Shown piece by piece: positions 33,295 to 42,237 of a DNA stretch of 42,544 nt. Position 1 is the first letter of the stretch; every line of letters begins with the position of its first letter. The DNA is from Actinomycetota bacterium (GTDB taxonomy: Bacteria; Actinomycetota; Rubrobacteria; Rubrobacterales; Rubrobacteraceae). The notes beneath the pieces are model-generated. The model was not told the origin of the DNA. It did not search any database and saw only the letters and a list, made by a program, of their open reading frames with translations. The stretch lies in NCBI GenBank assembly GCA_004563715.1, contig SIRX01000038.1, positions 1 through 42,544 on the forward strand. Reading direction: 5' to 3'. The translations under genes and the position numbers were made by a program.

Positions 33295-33430
33295 ATGCCG
33301 AAACCACTCGTGCCCGACGAACTATGGGCGATCGTCCAACCGCGCCTGGCAAGATCCGGACCGAGCATACTTACGGCTCCGATCCGAACCCGCCCAGCGG
33401 CTGATAGGTCTGCCGTGGCGGGGACGGCGT
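33295..33430 (+). pseudogene. IS5-like transposase remnant
   Basis: ATG 33295 opens MPKPLVPDELWAIVQPRLA, the standard start of many IS5-family transposases. After about 25 residues the similarity to that family dissolves into Arg/Ala-rich sequence with no catalytic DDE segment. I take it as a leftover 5' end of an insertion sequence; the end coordinate is approximate. Confidence 0.6.
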
Positions 33431-33644
33431 GCAGGGCGGGAGACGTCCGGAGAGGAGGTGATTGCGTTGGACGACGGAGAAGAATCCCGAGGAACACGCG
33501 GGCGCGGTCCGCCACCAGCGGACGGTTCGTCACGAAGGCGTGGGCCAGGCGCTCTCGTCGGACGACCGTAATAGAACGGGTCTGAGTACGGTAATGGTCG
33601 GTTAATCGACGGAGGGTTCAGGTTTGGTCCGGGACTCATCGGGA

Positions 33645-33671
33645 GGAGGATCAGAGCTAGATCCTCCTTTT
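33645..33671 (+). terminator. intrinsic terminator
   Basis: GGAGGATC (33645-33652), 7-base loop AGAGCTA, GATCCTCC (33660-33667), then TTTT. A and T just outside add a ninth pair. It would end transcripts coming from the SWIM/IS5-remnant side and insulate the antitoxin promoter. Confidence 0.75.
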
Positions 33672-33770
33672 GCAGCCGGCGCTTGGCGGAGGAGCCCGGA
33701 TTGTGCGGTGCTTTCCCCAATGCTGACAGGCGTATCTTCCGGCTGATCCGATTACCGACAACAGACGGGG

Positions 33771-33837
33771 TAGACAGGGCTGTTGCCTCAAAGTATACTG
33801 TTGCACATGCTGCGCAACACCACGGTTTCAGGCAACA
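33771..33837 (+). promoter_or_regulatory. AbiE-like pair promoter with four-site operator
   Basis: TAGACA (33771-33776), 17 bases, TATACT (33794-33799) is a near-consensus promoter. The expected transcript start is 33806-33807, exactly at ATG 33807, so the mRNA would be leaderless. Four hexamers lie in mirror symmetry: TGTTGC at 33781-33786 and 33799-33804, GCAACA at 33814-33819 and 33832-33837. Both pairs share one centre (33809), giving spacings of 18, 15 and 18 bases. Autoregulation by the antitoxin through inverted repeats is known for AbiE systems; that these are its sites is inference. Confidence 0.7.
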
Positions 33838-34895
33838 ACACGACGTCCGCGGCGGTGGACGAGTTGGGCAGGCGCCTTCCCGCCAGCTGGCGAGTGGGAG
33901 TGGAACTGCAGCCGGTTGTGGGTGATCGGCACGCGGATGCCTTTATCGAGGTTTGTGCCCCGGACGGGACGCGGGGAGTCTTCGTCGTGGAAGAGAAGGG
34001 CCGGTTGGAGCCGAAGGACGTACCGAGAACCGCGGATCTACTGGCGCGTTACGTACAATCGTATGATGGGGAGCGGGCGGCGCCGGTGGTCGTGGCCCCA
34101 TTCCTGAGTTCGCGTGCCCGGGAGCGGCTGGAGGAGCGCGGTGTCGGCTACGTAGATCTGACCGGCAACGTCCGTGTTGCCCTGGATCACCCGGCGCTCT
34201 TCGTCCAGGCGAGCGGCGCCGAGAGCGACCCGCGACGCGAGGAGCGGCCGGCGAGGACGCTCAAAGGGGCGAAGGCGGGGCGGGTGGTGCGCGCGCTCTG
34301 TGACTTCGCACCGCCCGTTGGTGTCCGGGAGCTTGCGGGTAGAGCCGAGGTTACCCCAGGGTATGTTTCGAGGGTGTTCACCTTATTGGAGAAGGAGGAC
34401 CTGATACAGAGGGAGCGCAAGGGGCCGGTCACCGACGCCGACTGGCGGGGTCTGATACGCCGATGGTCGGAGGACTACTCCCTGTTCGGCAGCAACCACA
34501 CGGCGTCCTACCTGGAACCCCGAGGACTTGGGGCCCTCATTCGCAAGCTCCGCGACTCGGACCTCCGGTACGCCGCGACGGGGTCTCTTGGCTCGTCTAA
34601 CGTCGCACCCATCGCCCCCGCCCGACTCGCGGTTCTCTTCGTGGACGACGCGGGCGACGCCGCCGGGCTACTCGGCCTGCGCCCGGCAGAGGCCGGGGCG
34701 AACGTGATCCTCGCCGAGCCGTTCGATCCCGTAGTTTACGAGCGACTCAGGCAGCACGAAGGGATCTCCTACGTGGCGCTCAGCCAGAACGCCGCCGACC
34801 TGCTCACCGGCCCCGGGCGCGGCCCCAGCGAGGCGGAAGAGCTGATGGACTGGATGGAGGAGAACGAGGGTGCCTGGCGAGAGCGTGCCTCCTGA
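33807..34895 (+). CDS. AbiEi-like antitoxin/regulator with nuclease-like N-terminal domain
   Basis: A 362-residue protein read from ATG 33807 (leaderless). Residues 35-135 look like a restriction-endonuclease-type fold: D44 in HADAFIEV, then EEK (62-64) after two strands, and VGYVDLTGNVRVAL. This D...ExK pattern is what PD-(D/E)XK domains show, though activity is unproven. A winged helix occupies about 158-205 (PPVGVRELAGRAEVTPGYVS, then RVFTLLEKEDLIQRE). The C-terminal 150 residues resemble the second domain of AbiEi-like antitoxins. The next gene overlaps by 26 bases and encodes a nucleotidyltransferase-type partner, so I read the pair as an AbiE-like (type IV) toxin-antitoxin. An alternative is a defence regulator of another kind. 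Confidence 0.72.
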   Translation: MLRNTTVSGNNTTSAAVDELGRRLPASWRVGVELQPVVGDRHADAFIEVCAPDGTRGVFVVEEKGRLEPKDVPRTADLLARYVQSYDGERAAPVVVAPFLSSRARERLEERGVGYVDLTGNVRVALDHPALFVQASGAESDPRREERPARTLKGAKAGRVVRALCDFAPPVGVRELAGRAEVTPGYVSRVFTLLEKEDLIQRERKGPVTDADWRGLIRRWSEDYSLFGSNHTASYLEPRGLGALIRKLRDSDLRYAATGSLGSSNVAPIAPARLAVLFVDDAGDAAGLLGLRPAEAGANVILAEPFDPVVYERLRQHEGISYVALSQNAADLLTGPGRGPSEAEELMDWMEENEGAWRERAS

Positions 34896-35709
34896 CCCGC
34901 TGTACGCGCTCGCCCGAGGGGTGTTGCTAGACGCCCTGGAAGCCCTGGGCAGCCAGAGGGGCGCCATCGTCCTCGTGGGCGCCCAGGCCATCTACCTGCA
35001 CACCGGCGCCGCCGAGTTCGCCGTGGCCGAGTACACCACCGACTCCGACCTCGGCATAGACCCCGGGGCTCTGAAAAACAGCCCCGAGCTCGAAGTGGCG
35101 CTAGGCGACGCCGGCTTCTCTCGCTCGGGCCAGCCGGGCACCTGGGTCGCTACCCGTCGGCTGGAAGGACGTCCCGTCACAGTGGACGTAGACCTGATGG
35201 TCCCGGAGGCGCTCGGGGGAGGGGGAAGGCGCGGCGCCCGACTACCGGAACCCCACGGCAACCGTGCCGCCAGGAAGGCGCGGGGCTTGGAAGCCGCCCT
35301 GGTGGACCGGGAGGAGAGGGAGATCGGCGCCCTCGACGGGCGGGACGCCCGCCGCTTCCGCGTGGCGGTCGCCGGGCCGGCGGCGCTCCTGGTGGCCAAG
35401 CTGCACAAGATCCACGAGCGGACCGGCGCGCCCGGCCGCGCCTCCGACAAGGACGCCCTCGATGTCCTCAGGCTCCTCCGGGCGGTGCCCACGGAGACCC
35501 TTGCCAGGGCGCTGGAACGGATCAGGAAAGACGAGCTATCGGCCGAGGTCACGGAGGAGGCGATCTCCTACCTCCGCGAGCTGTTCTCCTCGCCCGGCGC
35601 TCCCGGCTCAGCGATGGCCGCGAGGGACGCCTCGCCGCTAGAGCCAGAGGACGAGATCAAAGCGTCGTGCGCGTTCCTCAGCCAGGACTTGCTGAGGGTG
35701 CTGGAGTGA
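34870..35709 (+). CDS. AbiEii-like nucleotidyltransferase toxin
   Basis: A 279-residue protein of the nucleotidyltransferase (MNT/AbiEii-like) kind. GTG 34870 is preceded by GGAGGAG; it overlaps the antitoxin gene by 26 bases, typical of such pairs. The nucleotide-binding start is IVLVGAQAIYLHTGA (G37 at the GG/GS position), and the metal ligands D58 and D60 are seen in YTTDSDLGID; a third acid may be in VTVDVDLMV. A lysine-rich helix with LLVAKLHKIHER and SDKDALDVLRLLRAV follows, again typical of AbiEii. Relatives such as MenT block translation by adding nucleotides to tRNA; that activity is family knowledge. All key residues appear present. Confidence 0.8.
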   Translation: MPGESVPPDPLYALARGVLLDALEALGSQRGAIVLVGAQAIYLHTGAAEFAVAEYTTDSDLGIDPGALKNSPELEVALGDAGFSRSGQPGTWVATRRLEGRPVTVDVDLMVPEALGGGGRRGARLPEPHGNRAARKARGLEAALVDREEREIGALDGRDARRFRVAVAGPAALLVAKLHKIHERTGAPGRASDKDALDVLRLLRAVPTETLARALERIRKDELSAEVTEEAISYLRELFSSPGAPGSAMAARDASPLEPEDEIKASCAFLSQDLLRVLE

Positions 35710-35831
35710 ACCTGTCGCTTACCCGCACTTCTCGGACGCGGGACCAATTCGGGGAGCCCTCAAGGAGGGGTCCTCTAGAGCAGGCTCCATAATCATTGCC
35801 CCACAGCTCTCCGGTTGAGATCATGCTCGCC

Positions 35832-36823
35832 ATGAAACCCTACTCCGAAGACCTACGCGCCAGGATCGTCGCCGCCGTCGAGAGCAGCATGCCAAAGTCA
35901 GAGGCTGTCCGCCTTTTCGACGTCAGCCTCTCTTCGGTCAAACGCTACTGCAGGCTCGCGGCCCAACAGCAGCCACTCGCTCCCCGCAAGGGCGGCGGAA
36001 GACCTCCGAAGACAAGCGCCGCCCTAGCGAGGTTACTCGAAGAAGACGTGGGCAGGCGACCTTACGCCGCCGTTTGGGAACGGGTCGCCTTCCTGCGCGC
36101 CGCGAGCGGGGTGGAATTGTCGGTGTCCACTGTAAGGAGGCTGCTTCGCAGGCTCGGGTTCTCCCAAAAAAACGGAGCCTCCTGGGTGCCAGGCGAAGCC
36201 TGGAGCGCGACGAGTTCGTAAGGGCGGCCTGGAGGGTGGAGGTCTCCAAGAAGGTCACGGCCGAGCGCCTGGTGTTCGTGGACGAGATGGGCTCCAATAC
36301 CTCGCTTTCGCCGACCTACGGCTGGTCGAGGCTGGTTGAGGGTGGGTGAGCGCCTGCGAGCACAAGCACCGCGCAACTGGGGCAAGAACGTCACGCTCAT
36401 CGCCTCGATGGGCGCGGAGGGGATGGGACCGTCGGGGGACCGTCGGTGGCGGTGGAGGGAGCAACAACTGGGGCGGTCTTCGAGGCCTACGTCGAGCAGG
36501 CGCTCGCACCGAGCCTGCGTTCCGGGCAGGTGGTGGTCATGGACAACCTGTCTGCCCACAAGGGAGGGAGGGTGAGGGAGCTCGTCGAGGAGGCCGGATG
36601 CGAGCTTATATACCTGCCGTCCTACTCTCCCGATTTCAACCCCATCGTCAACCCCATCGAGGAGGCGTTCAGCGATATGAAGGGGCTGTTGAGGAAGGCC
36701 CAGGCCCGAACCCGCGAGGCGCTCATCGAGGCCATGGGAAGAGCCCTCCGAGCGGTGAGCGCCTCCGACGCCCGGGGCTTCTTCGGGCACAGCGGATACC
36801 GAGCTATGGTCCAACCGTTTTGA
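35832..36823 (+). pseudogene. IS630-family transposase, frameshifted
   Basis: The translated pieces are clearly IS630: MKPYSEDLRARIVAAVESSM with a helix-turn-helix (SKSEAVRLFDVSLSSVKRY-like), VFVDEMGSNTSLSPTYGW (first catalytic D), VVVMDNLSAHKG (second D) and SYSPDFNPIVNPIEEAFSDM (catalytic E). Three reading-frame changes are needed. The first falls on seven A residues (near 36166-36172) and is a -1 shift, which IS630 elements often use on purpose. The other two are tandem duplications: a 10-base one near 36320-36340 (GGCTGGTCGA/GGCTGGTTGA) and a perfect 11-base one near 36424-36445 (GGGACCGTCGG twice). Together they add 21 bases, but a stop at 36347-36349 lies between, so the element is dead. 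Ends not identified. Confidence 0.85.
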
Positions 36824-37245
36824 CTAACGCTTTAGACCTCGCTTTTTCATCTGAAACTGCAAAGCCCGTAGATAAAGCTATTTCACCCACAAGCGTGCAA
36901 AGAATTTGGTCGAAGGAACTTTCGGAAATGAGGGGACAGTCTCAAAATTCTCTGCTTCAGCCTACGCTACCCCGGTCGCGGAACGAGACGTAACTCCGCG
37001 TGACGGTCCGCAGGCCGCCCTCGATGGTCAGCCCCCGGCCCTTTGCCTTTCATCTGTACAGTAGAGGCCTGGTAGTGCGGCCAGCTTGCGCTCGCCGCTG
37101 CCGCGTTTTGTGTAGAGGTTCGAGATGTTAGACAATGGGACGGAGGTTGTCCTGGAGAGGGAGGCGCGCCGACCGTGCGCTGAGCGTATCCAGGGATGCG
37201 GTGAACCGACTAGAGTATCAATGCGAAGAACGAGAGGGTTTCAGA
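36824..37245. other. AT-richer gap between IS630 remnant and hsdM
   Basis: About 420 bases without a convincing gene. The first 140 bases (to about 36960) are notably AT-richer than the rest of the window (AAACTGCAAAGCCC, AAAGCTATTTCACCC), suggesting DNA of another origin. The rest is GC-rich; a weak promoter-like TTGTGT ... GACAAT lies near 37108-37137 and may serve hsdM. Confidence 0.4.
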
Positions 37246-39792
37246 TTGGCCGTCAAGAAATCCGAGTTGTACCGCTCCCTCTGGAGTAGCTGCGACGAAC
37301 TGCGGGGCGGTATGGACGCCAGCCAGTACAAGGATTACGTGCTGACGCTGTTGTTCGTCAAGTACGTCTCCGACAAGTACGCCGGGAAACCGAACGCCTT
37401 GATCGAGGTTCCCGAAGACGGGGGCTTCGACGCCCTGGTCCGGCTCCGGGGCGACAAGGAGATCGGCGATAAGACCAACAAGATCATCGCGAGTCTGGCC
37501 GAGGCCAACGGTCTGAAGGGCGTCATAGACGTCGCCGACTTCAACGACGACGACAAGCTCGGCTCGGGCCGGGAGATGGTTGAACGGCTCTCGCGCCTGA
37601 TCGGCATCTTCGCCAACCTGAACCTCTCTGCGAACCGGGCCGAGGGTGACGACCTATTGGGCGACGCCTACGAATATCTTATGCGCCACTTCGCCACCGA
37701 ATCCGGCAAGAGCAAAGGGCAGTTTTACACTCCGGCGGAGGTCTCTCGCGTCATGGCGCGGGTACTTGGTATCGGCCCTGATACGAGCCAGGACAAGTCA
37801 GTCTACGACCCTACCTGCGGGTCGGGTTCGCTGCTCTTGAAGGTGGCCGATGAAGCCCCGCGTAGCCTCACTATCTACGGTCAGGAGATGGACAACGCCA
37901 CCAAGGCGCTGGCGCACATGAACATGATCCTGCACGACGAGCCTTCGGCGGGGATCTGGAGGGGCAACACACTCGCCAACCCGTACTGGCGTAAGCCCGA
38001 TGGCAGCCTCAAGACCTTCGATTTCGCGGTCGCCAACCCGCCGTTTTCAGCCAAGAGCTGGAGCAACGGGCTGGACCCGGCGCACGACGAGTTTGGACGC
38101 TTCGAGCATGGCGTGCCGCCGGCCAAGAACGGCGACTACGCCTTTCTGCTGCACGTCATCAAGTCGCTCAAGAGCACCACCGGGAAGGGGGCGGTGATAC
38201 TTCCGCACGGCGTGCTGTTCCGCGGCCACGCGGAGGCGAACATCCGGCGCAACCTGGTCCGTCAGGGCTACATCAAGGGGATCATCGGCTTGCCGCCGAA
38301 CCTGTTCTATGGTACGGGCATCCCGGCCTGCATCGTGGTTATAGATAAAGAGCACGCCCACGCCAGACGCGGCATCTTCATGATCGACGCGAGCCGCGGC
38401 TTTATGAAGGACGGCCCCAAGAACCGCCTCCGCAGCCAGGACATCCACAAGATCGTGGACGTGTTCAACCGGCAGACGGAGTTGCCGCGCTACTCGCGCA
38501 CCGTCAGCTTCACGGAAATAGAGGCGAACGACTTCAACCTGAACATCCCGCGCTACATAGACTCCGGCGAGCCGGAGGACCTGCACGACCTGGGCGCGCA
38601 CCTGAACGGCGGCATTCCGGAGCGCGACGTAGACGCGCTGGCGGACTACTGGGAGGTCTTCCCGACCCTGCGGTGGACCCTGTTCGCCTCCGGCGACCGT
38701 CCGGGTTACGCTCGTCCTCGCGTTCCGGCCCCGGAGGTGCGGACCGCCGTCCTCGAATACCCGGAGTTCGACGCCTTCGCCCGTCACGTACAGGGCGTGT
38801 TCGACGGCTGGCGCGAAGCCCACGAGCCCACGCTGGAGGGACTGGACCGGGGCAGCGATCCGAAGGTCCTGATCCACGAGATCTCCGAGGACCTGCTGGC
38901 CCGGTTCGCGGAGGCGAAGCTGGTGAGCCGCTACGACGTTTACCAGCACCTCATGGACTACTGGGCCGAGGCGATGCAGGACGACGTGTACGCCATCGCC
39001 CAGGATGGGTGGGAGGTCGGTCGCGTTCGGCGGGTCGCCCACGAGGGGGAGACGCCCGACCTCGTCGTGAAGCAGGGCGGCAAGAACGTCAAATACGTGG
39101 GGGAGTTGATCCCGCCCCGGCTCGTGGTCGCGCGCTTCTTCGCCGAAGAGCGGGCGGAGGTGGACCGGCTCGCGGCAGAGGCGGATGCTGCGGCGCAGTC
39201 GAAGGCGGAGTTCGAGGAGGAGCATGGGGGAGAGGAGGGTGCGCTCGCCGGGCTGGAGGGCAAGAGCGGCATCCCGAAAGGCAACGTGCTGAACCGCGTG
39301 ATGGAGCTGCGGGACATGGCGCTTGAGTCGCTACCCATGTACACGCCTGAGTACGAGCAGGTAAAGGGGATAAAGCGCGCGACCTTCGGCACCGCGCCGT
39401 GGGAGAAGGGCGTACAGGATGACGGAGAGTTTTTCGCCGAGTTGGACGTACTCCACGACTACCTGCGGCTCGTGGACGCGGAGAAGCGGGCGAAGGATGC
39501 TTACAAGGAGGCCGTCGGCGCGCTGGACCGGGGCGTGATCTCCAAATACCCGGACCTGACTATCAGGGAGATAAAGACCCTCGTGGTGGACGACAAGTGG
39601 ATCGCCGCTACAGAGGAGGACGTGCGGGCCGAAGTCGAGCGCGTCGCCCAGACCCTCGCCGGACGGGTGAAGGCCCTAGAGGAACGCTACGCCGAGCCGC
39701 TACCGGCCCTCGTCGCCGAGGTGGAGAGCCTGACTGAGAGGGTGGAAGGACACCTGAGAGAAATGGACCACGCCCCATCCGCGCGCGTATGA
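37246..39792 (+). CDS. hsdM: type I restriction-modification DNA methyltransferase (M subunit)
   Basis: An 848-residue N6-adenine methyltransferase. TTG 37246 (MAVKKSELYRSLWSSC) is chosen: GAGAGGG is upstream and this is the family's normal beginning; the frame is open 37 codons further left. The N-terminal helical domain contains DELRGGMDASQYKDYVLTLL; KSKGQFYTPAEVSRVMARVL precedes the AdoMet motif DPTCGSGSLLL (about residue 188); the catalytic NPPF is at about 264. After residue 480 comes a long C-terminal extension with coiled coils (AEERAEVDRLAAEADAAAQS), making it much longer than E. coli HsdM (529) but usual for the long form. It ends ATGA overlapping hsdS. It should methylate adenine with HsdS giving specificity. 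Confidence 0.95.
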   Translation: MAVKKSELYRSLWSSCDELRGGMDASQYKDYVLTLLFVKYVSDKYAGKPNALIEVPEDGGFDALVRLRGDKEIGDKTNKIIASLAEANGLKGVIDVADFNDDDKLGSGREMVERLSRLIGIFANLNLSANRAEGDDLLGDAYEYLMRHFATESGKSKGQFYTPAEVSRVMARVLGIGPDTSQDKSVYDPTCGSGSLLLKVADEAPRSLTIYGQEMDNATKALAHMNMILHDEPSAGIWRGNTLANPYWRKPDGSLKTFDFAVANPPFSAKSWSNGLDPAHDEFGRFEHGVPPAKNGDYAFLLHVIKSLKSTTGKGAVILPHGVLFRGHAEANIRRNLVRQGYIKGIIGLPPNLFYGTGIPACIVVIDKEHAHARRGIFMIDASRGFMKDGPKNRLRSQDIHKIVDVFNRQTELPRYSRTVSFTEIEANDFNLNIPRYIDSGEPEDLHDLGAHLNGGIPERDVDALADYWEVFPTLRWTLFASGDRPGYARPRVPAPEVRTAVLEYPEFDAFARHVQGVFDGWREAHEPTLEGLDRGSDPKVLIHEISEDLLARFAEAKLVSRYDVYQHLMDYWAEAMQDDVYAIAQDGWEVGRVRRVAHEGETPDLVVKQGGKNVKYVGELIPPRLVVARFFAEERAEVDRLAAEADAAAQSKAEFEEEHGGEEGALAGLEGKSGIPKGNVLNRVMELRDMALESLPMYTPEYEQVKGIKRATFGTAPWEKGVQDDGEFFAELDVLHDYLRLVDAEKRAKDAYKEAVGALDRGVISKYPDLTIREIKTLVVDDKWIAATEEDVRAEVERVAQTLAGRVKALEERYAEPLPALVAEVESLTERVEGHLREMDHAPSARV

Positions 39793-41081
39793 GCGGGGAG
39801 ACGCCGGCAGTCCGGGAAGCCCTGCCCGTCTACGAGGTCGAAGTTCTCGAAACCGAGCGTGTGCCGCCAGGGTACAAGCAGACCGAGGTAGGGGTGATCC
39901 CGGAGGATTGGGAGATCGTGCCCGTTGGCAGCATGGGTGAGGTTGTGGCTGGCAAGGCGCTTGCAGCGAAGGCACCAGGGCTTCAGCGTCCTTATCTGCG
40001 TACTAAGAACGTCTTTGACGGGCGGATCGATATAGATGATGTGCTTTCTATGCCCATGACAGACGCCGAGTTTGAGCGTTACGAGTTGCGTGACGGTGAC
40101 GTGCTTCTAAATGAAGGGCAAACGCTGGAGTTGGTCGGCAGGTGCTCTATTTATCAGGGCGAGTACCCAGAACCTTGTGCAATTCAGAACCAGCTAATTC
40201 GTTTCCGGGCTCGAAGCCGCGTTTCCCCGATGTTTGCTGCACACCTCTTCAGATACTGCCAGAAAACTGGAGTGTTCGCCCAGATCGCACTGCAAACCAC
40301 TTCCGTGGCTCACCTCGGTGTAAGTCGTTTCCAGAAACTGAAGTTGGCGTGGCCGGTCTCGGAAGCCGAACAACGCGCCATCGCCGCCGCGCTGTCGGAT
40401 GTGGACGCCCTGATCTCTGCGCTGGACAGGCTGATTGCCAAGAAGCGTGTCGTCAAAACTGCCGCCATGCAGCAACTCCTTACCGGCAAGCAACGCCTGC
40501 CGGGGTTTAGTGGGGAGTGGGAAACGAGACGATTCGCAGATATTGTTTCACCTCGGCGAGAACGAGTAGATCCGAGAAAGTTAGGCTTCCACCAGTTTTG
40601 TGTCGAGTTGGAGCACATCGAATCGGGAACAGGGCGGTTGCTCGGTAGTACGAGTACGAGCGATCAGTCGTCGCTCAAGTCGGTATTCCAGATAGGTGAC
40701 GTGTTATTCGGCAAACTCCGTGCTTATCTTCGCAAATATTGGTTGGCAGATCGCTCGGGCGTTTGCTCGACCGAGTTTTGGGTTCTGTCGGCAAACCAAC
40801 GGCTGGTTACACCTGATTTTCTTTTCCAGATCGTAAGTATGGACAAGTTTGTCGAAACTGCCAGCACAGCTTATGGGACGCATATGCCGCGTGCTGACTG
40901 GAACGTAGTTCAAAACTATGAAGTAGATATACCGAGTCTCGAAGAACAAACTGCCATTGCCGCTGTCATCTCGGACATGGACGCGGAGATCGAGGCGCTG
41001 GAGGCCCGGCGGGAGAAGACGCGGCAAGTCAAACAAGGCATGATGCAGGAGCTTCTCACCGGGAAGACGCGGCTGGTGTGA
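39789..41081 (+). CDS. hsdS: type I restriction-modification specificity subunit
   Basis: A 430-residue HsdS, translated from the ATGA overlap with hsdM. Two target recognition domains (about 30-205 and 240-400) are each followed by a conserved helical repeat: AIAAALSDVDALISALDRLI ... QQLLTGKQRLPGF and AIAAVISDMDAEIEALEARR ... QELLTGKTRLV. This two-fold design reads the two halves of a split DNA site. Inside both recognition domains the base composition drops (for example about 40000-40330 and 40540-40960) compared with the conserved repeats, the usual sign of domain swapping. The recognised sequence cannot be deduced. Complete at both ends. Confidence 0.93.
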   Translation: MSGETPAVREALPVYEVEVLETERVPPGYKQTEVGVIPEDWEIVPVGSMGEVVAGKALAAKAPGLQRPYLRTKNVFDGRIDIDDVLSMPMTDAEFERYELRDGDVLLNEGQTLELVGRCSIYQGEYPEPCAIQNQLIRFRARSRVSPMFAAHLFRYCQKTGVFAQIALQTTSVAHLGVSRFQKLKLAWPVSEAEQRAIAAALSDVDALISALDRLIAKKRVVKTAAMQQLLTGKQRLPGFSGEWETRRFADIVSPRRERVDPRKLGFHQFCVELEHIESGTGRLLGSTSTSDQSSLKSVFQIGDVLFGKLRAYLRKYWLADRSGVCSTEFWVLSANQRLVTPDFLFQIVSMDKFVETASTAYGTHMPRADWNVVQNYEVDIPSLEEQTAIAAVISDMDAEIEALEARREKTRQVKQGMMQELLTGKTRLV

Positions 41082-42121
41082 GCGAGCCTTCCGCGACCAA
41101 CGCCGTGCTGATCGGCGACATCCGGCAACTGATCGACGCTGCCCGCCAGCGGGCGTCATCGGCGGTCAACGCCGAACTGACCCTGCTCTACTGGCAGGTG
41201 GGACGGCGGATCGGTCGGGAAGTCCTCCGTGGCGAGCGGGCGGAGTACGGCAGGCAGGTGATCTCTTCGCTGTCGCGACAACTCACCGTTGAATACGGCA
41301 CCGGGTGGAGCGAACAGCAACTTCGCCATTGCCTCCGCTTCGCGGAGACTTTCCCGGACGAAGAGATTCTCTACGCGGTGCGTAGAGAATTGTCTTGGAC
41401 CCACATAAGGACTCTGATCTACATAGACGATCCGCTCAAGCGGGACTTCTACCTGGAGATGTCCCGGATGGAGGGCTGGTCGTCCCGCCGGTTGCGAGAA
41501 CGCATAGATTCGATGCTGTTCGAGCGCAGCGCCATCTCCAAACAGCCGGAAAAGACCATCGGCCACGAGTTGGAACGGTTGCGTGCTACCGGACAGCCTT
41601 CTTCGGACTTGCTGTTCAAAGATCCCTACGTGCTGGACTTCCTCGGCCTGAACGACCGCTACCTGGAGAAGGACCTGGAAGACGCCGTTCTTCGCGAGTT
41701 GGAGCAGTTCCTTCTGGAGTTGGGTGCGGGGTTTACCTTCGTTGCCCGTCAAAAACGCATCCAGATCGACGACGACGATTTCTACATAGATCTGCTGTTC
41801 TACAACCGTAAACTCAAGCGGCTGGTAGCCGTGGATTTCAAACTGGGCAACTTCCGCGCTGAGTACAAGGGGCAGATGGAACTTTATCTTCGCTGGCTTT
41901 CCAAACATGAGCGGGAGCCGGGTGAAGAGTCTCCGCTAGGCATTGTGCTGTGCGCCGGCAAGAAGCAAGAGCAGATCGAACTTCTGGAGCTGGACAGAAG
42001 CGGCATCCACGTGGCGGAGTACCTGACCGTACTGCCGCCCCGCGAGACGCTGGAAGCCCGGCTGCATCAATCCATCGAAACGGCGCGCAAACGACTGGAA
42101 GGCAGGGAAGGCGGAGAATGA
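41078..42121 (+). CDS. YhcG-like PD-(D/E)XK nuclease (DUF1016)
   Basis: A 347-residue protein starting at GTG 41078 in the overlap with the hsdS stop. The N-terminal DUF1016 part reads LLYWQVGRRIGREVL, YGTGWSEQQLRHCLRFAETF and LSWTHIRTLIYIDDPLKRDF. The C-terminal nuclease part has FYIDLLFYNRKLKRLVAVDFKLG, where D and the D-F-K stand in the PD-(D/E)XK pattern, and later YKGQMELYLRWLSKHER. YhcG-like genes are often inserted within type I restriction operons; their job is not established, possibly an accessory nuclease or defence effector. Here it is translationally coupled to hsdS and takes the place where hsdR might be expected. Confidence 0.9.
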   Translation: MSEPSATNAVLIGDIRQLIDAARQRASSAVNAELTLLYWQVGRRIGREVLRGERAEYGRQVISSLSRQLTVEYGTGWSEQQLRHCLRFAETFPDEEILYAVRRELSWTHIRTLIYIDDPLKRDFYLEMSRMEGWSSRRLRERIDSMLFERSAISKQPEKTIGHELERLRATGQPSSDLLFKDPYVLDFLGLNDRYLEKDLEDAVLRELEQFLLELGAGFTFVARQKRIQIDDDDFYIDLLFYNRKLKRLVAVDFKLGNFRAEYKGQMELYLRWLSKHEREPGEESPLGIVLCAGKKQEQIELLELDRSGIHVAEYLTVLPPRETLEARLHQSIETARKRLEGREGGE

Positions 42122-42237
42122 TCGTGTTCGTCTCGCTAAAGGCGACGGGCCTGGCTAGAAGTACTCGCGGGGGCAAGCCAGCGCTGATGTAAACTCACAG
42201 GACGAGTCCTGAACGACAGAAGAACGGGGAGGTACTC

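Noticed and set aside
33216-33720. Minus-strand frames behind the IS5 remnant
   Set aside because: No recognisable domain beyond a short 'TNRPLVADRARVF' stretch; probably eroded sequence.
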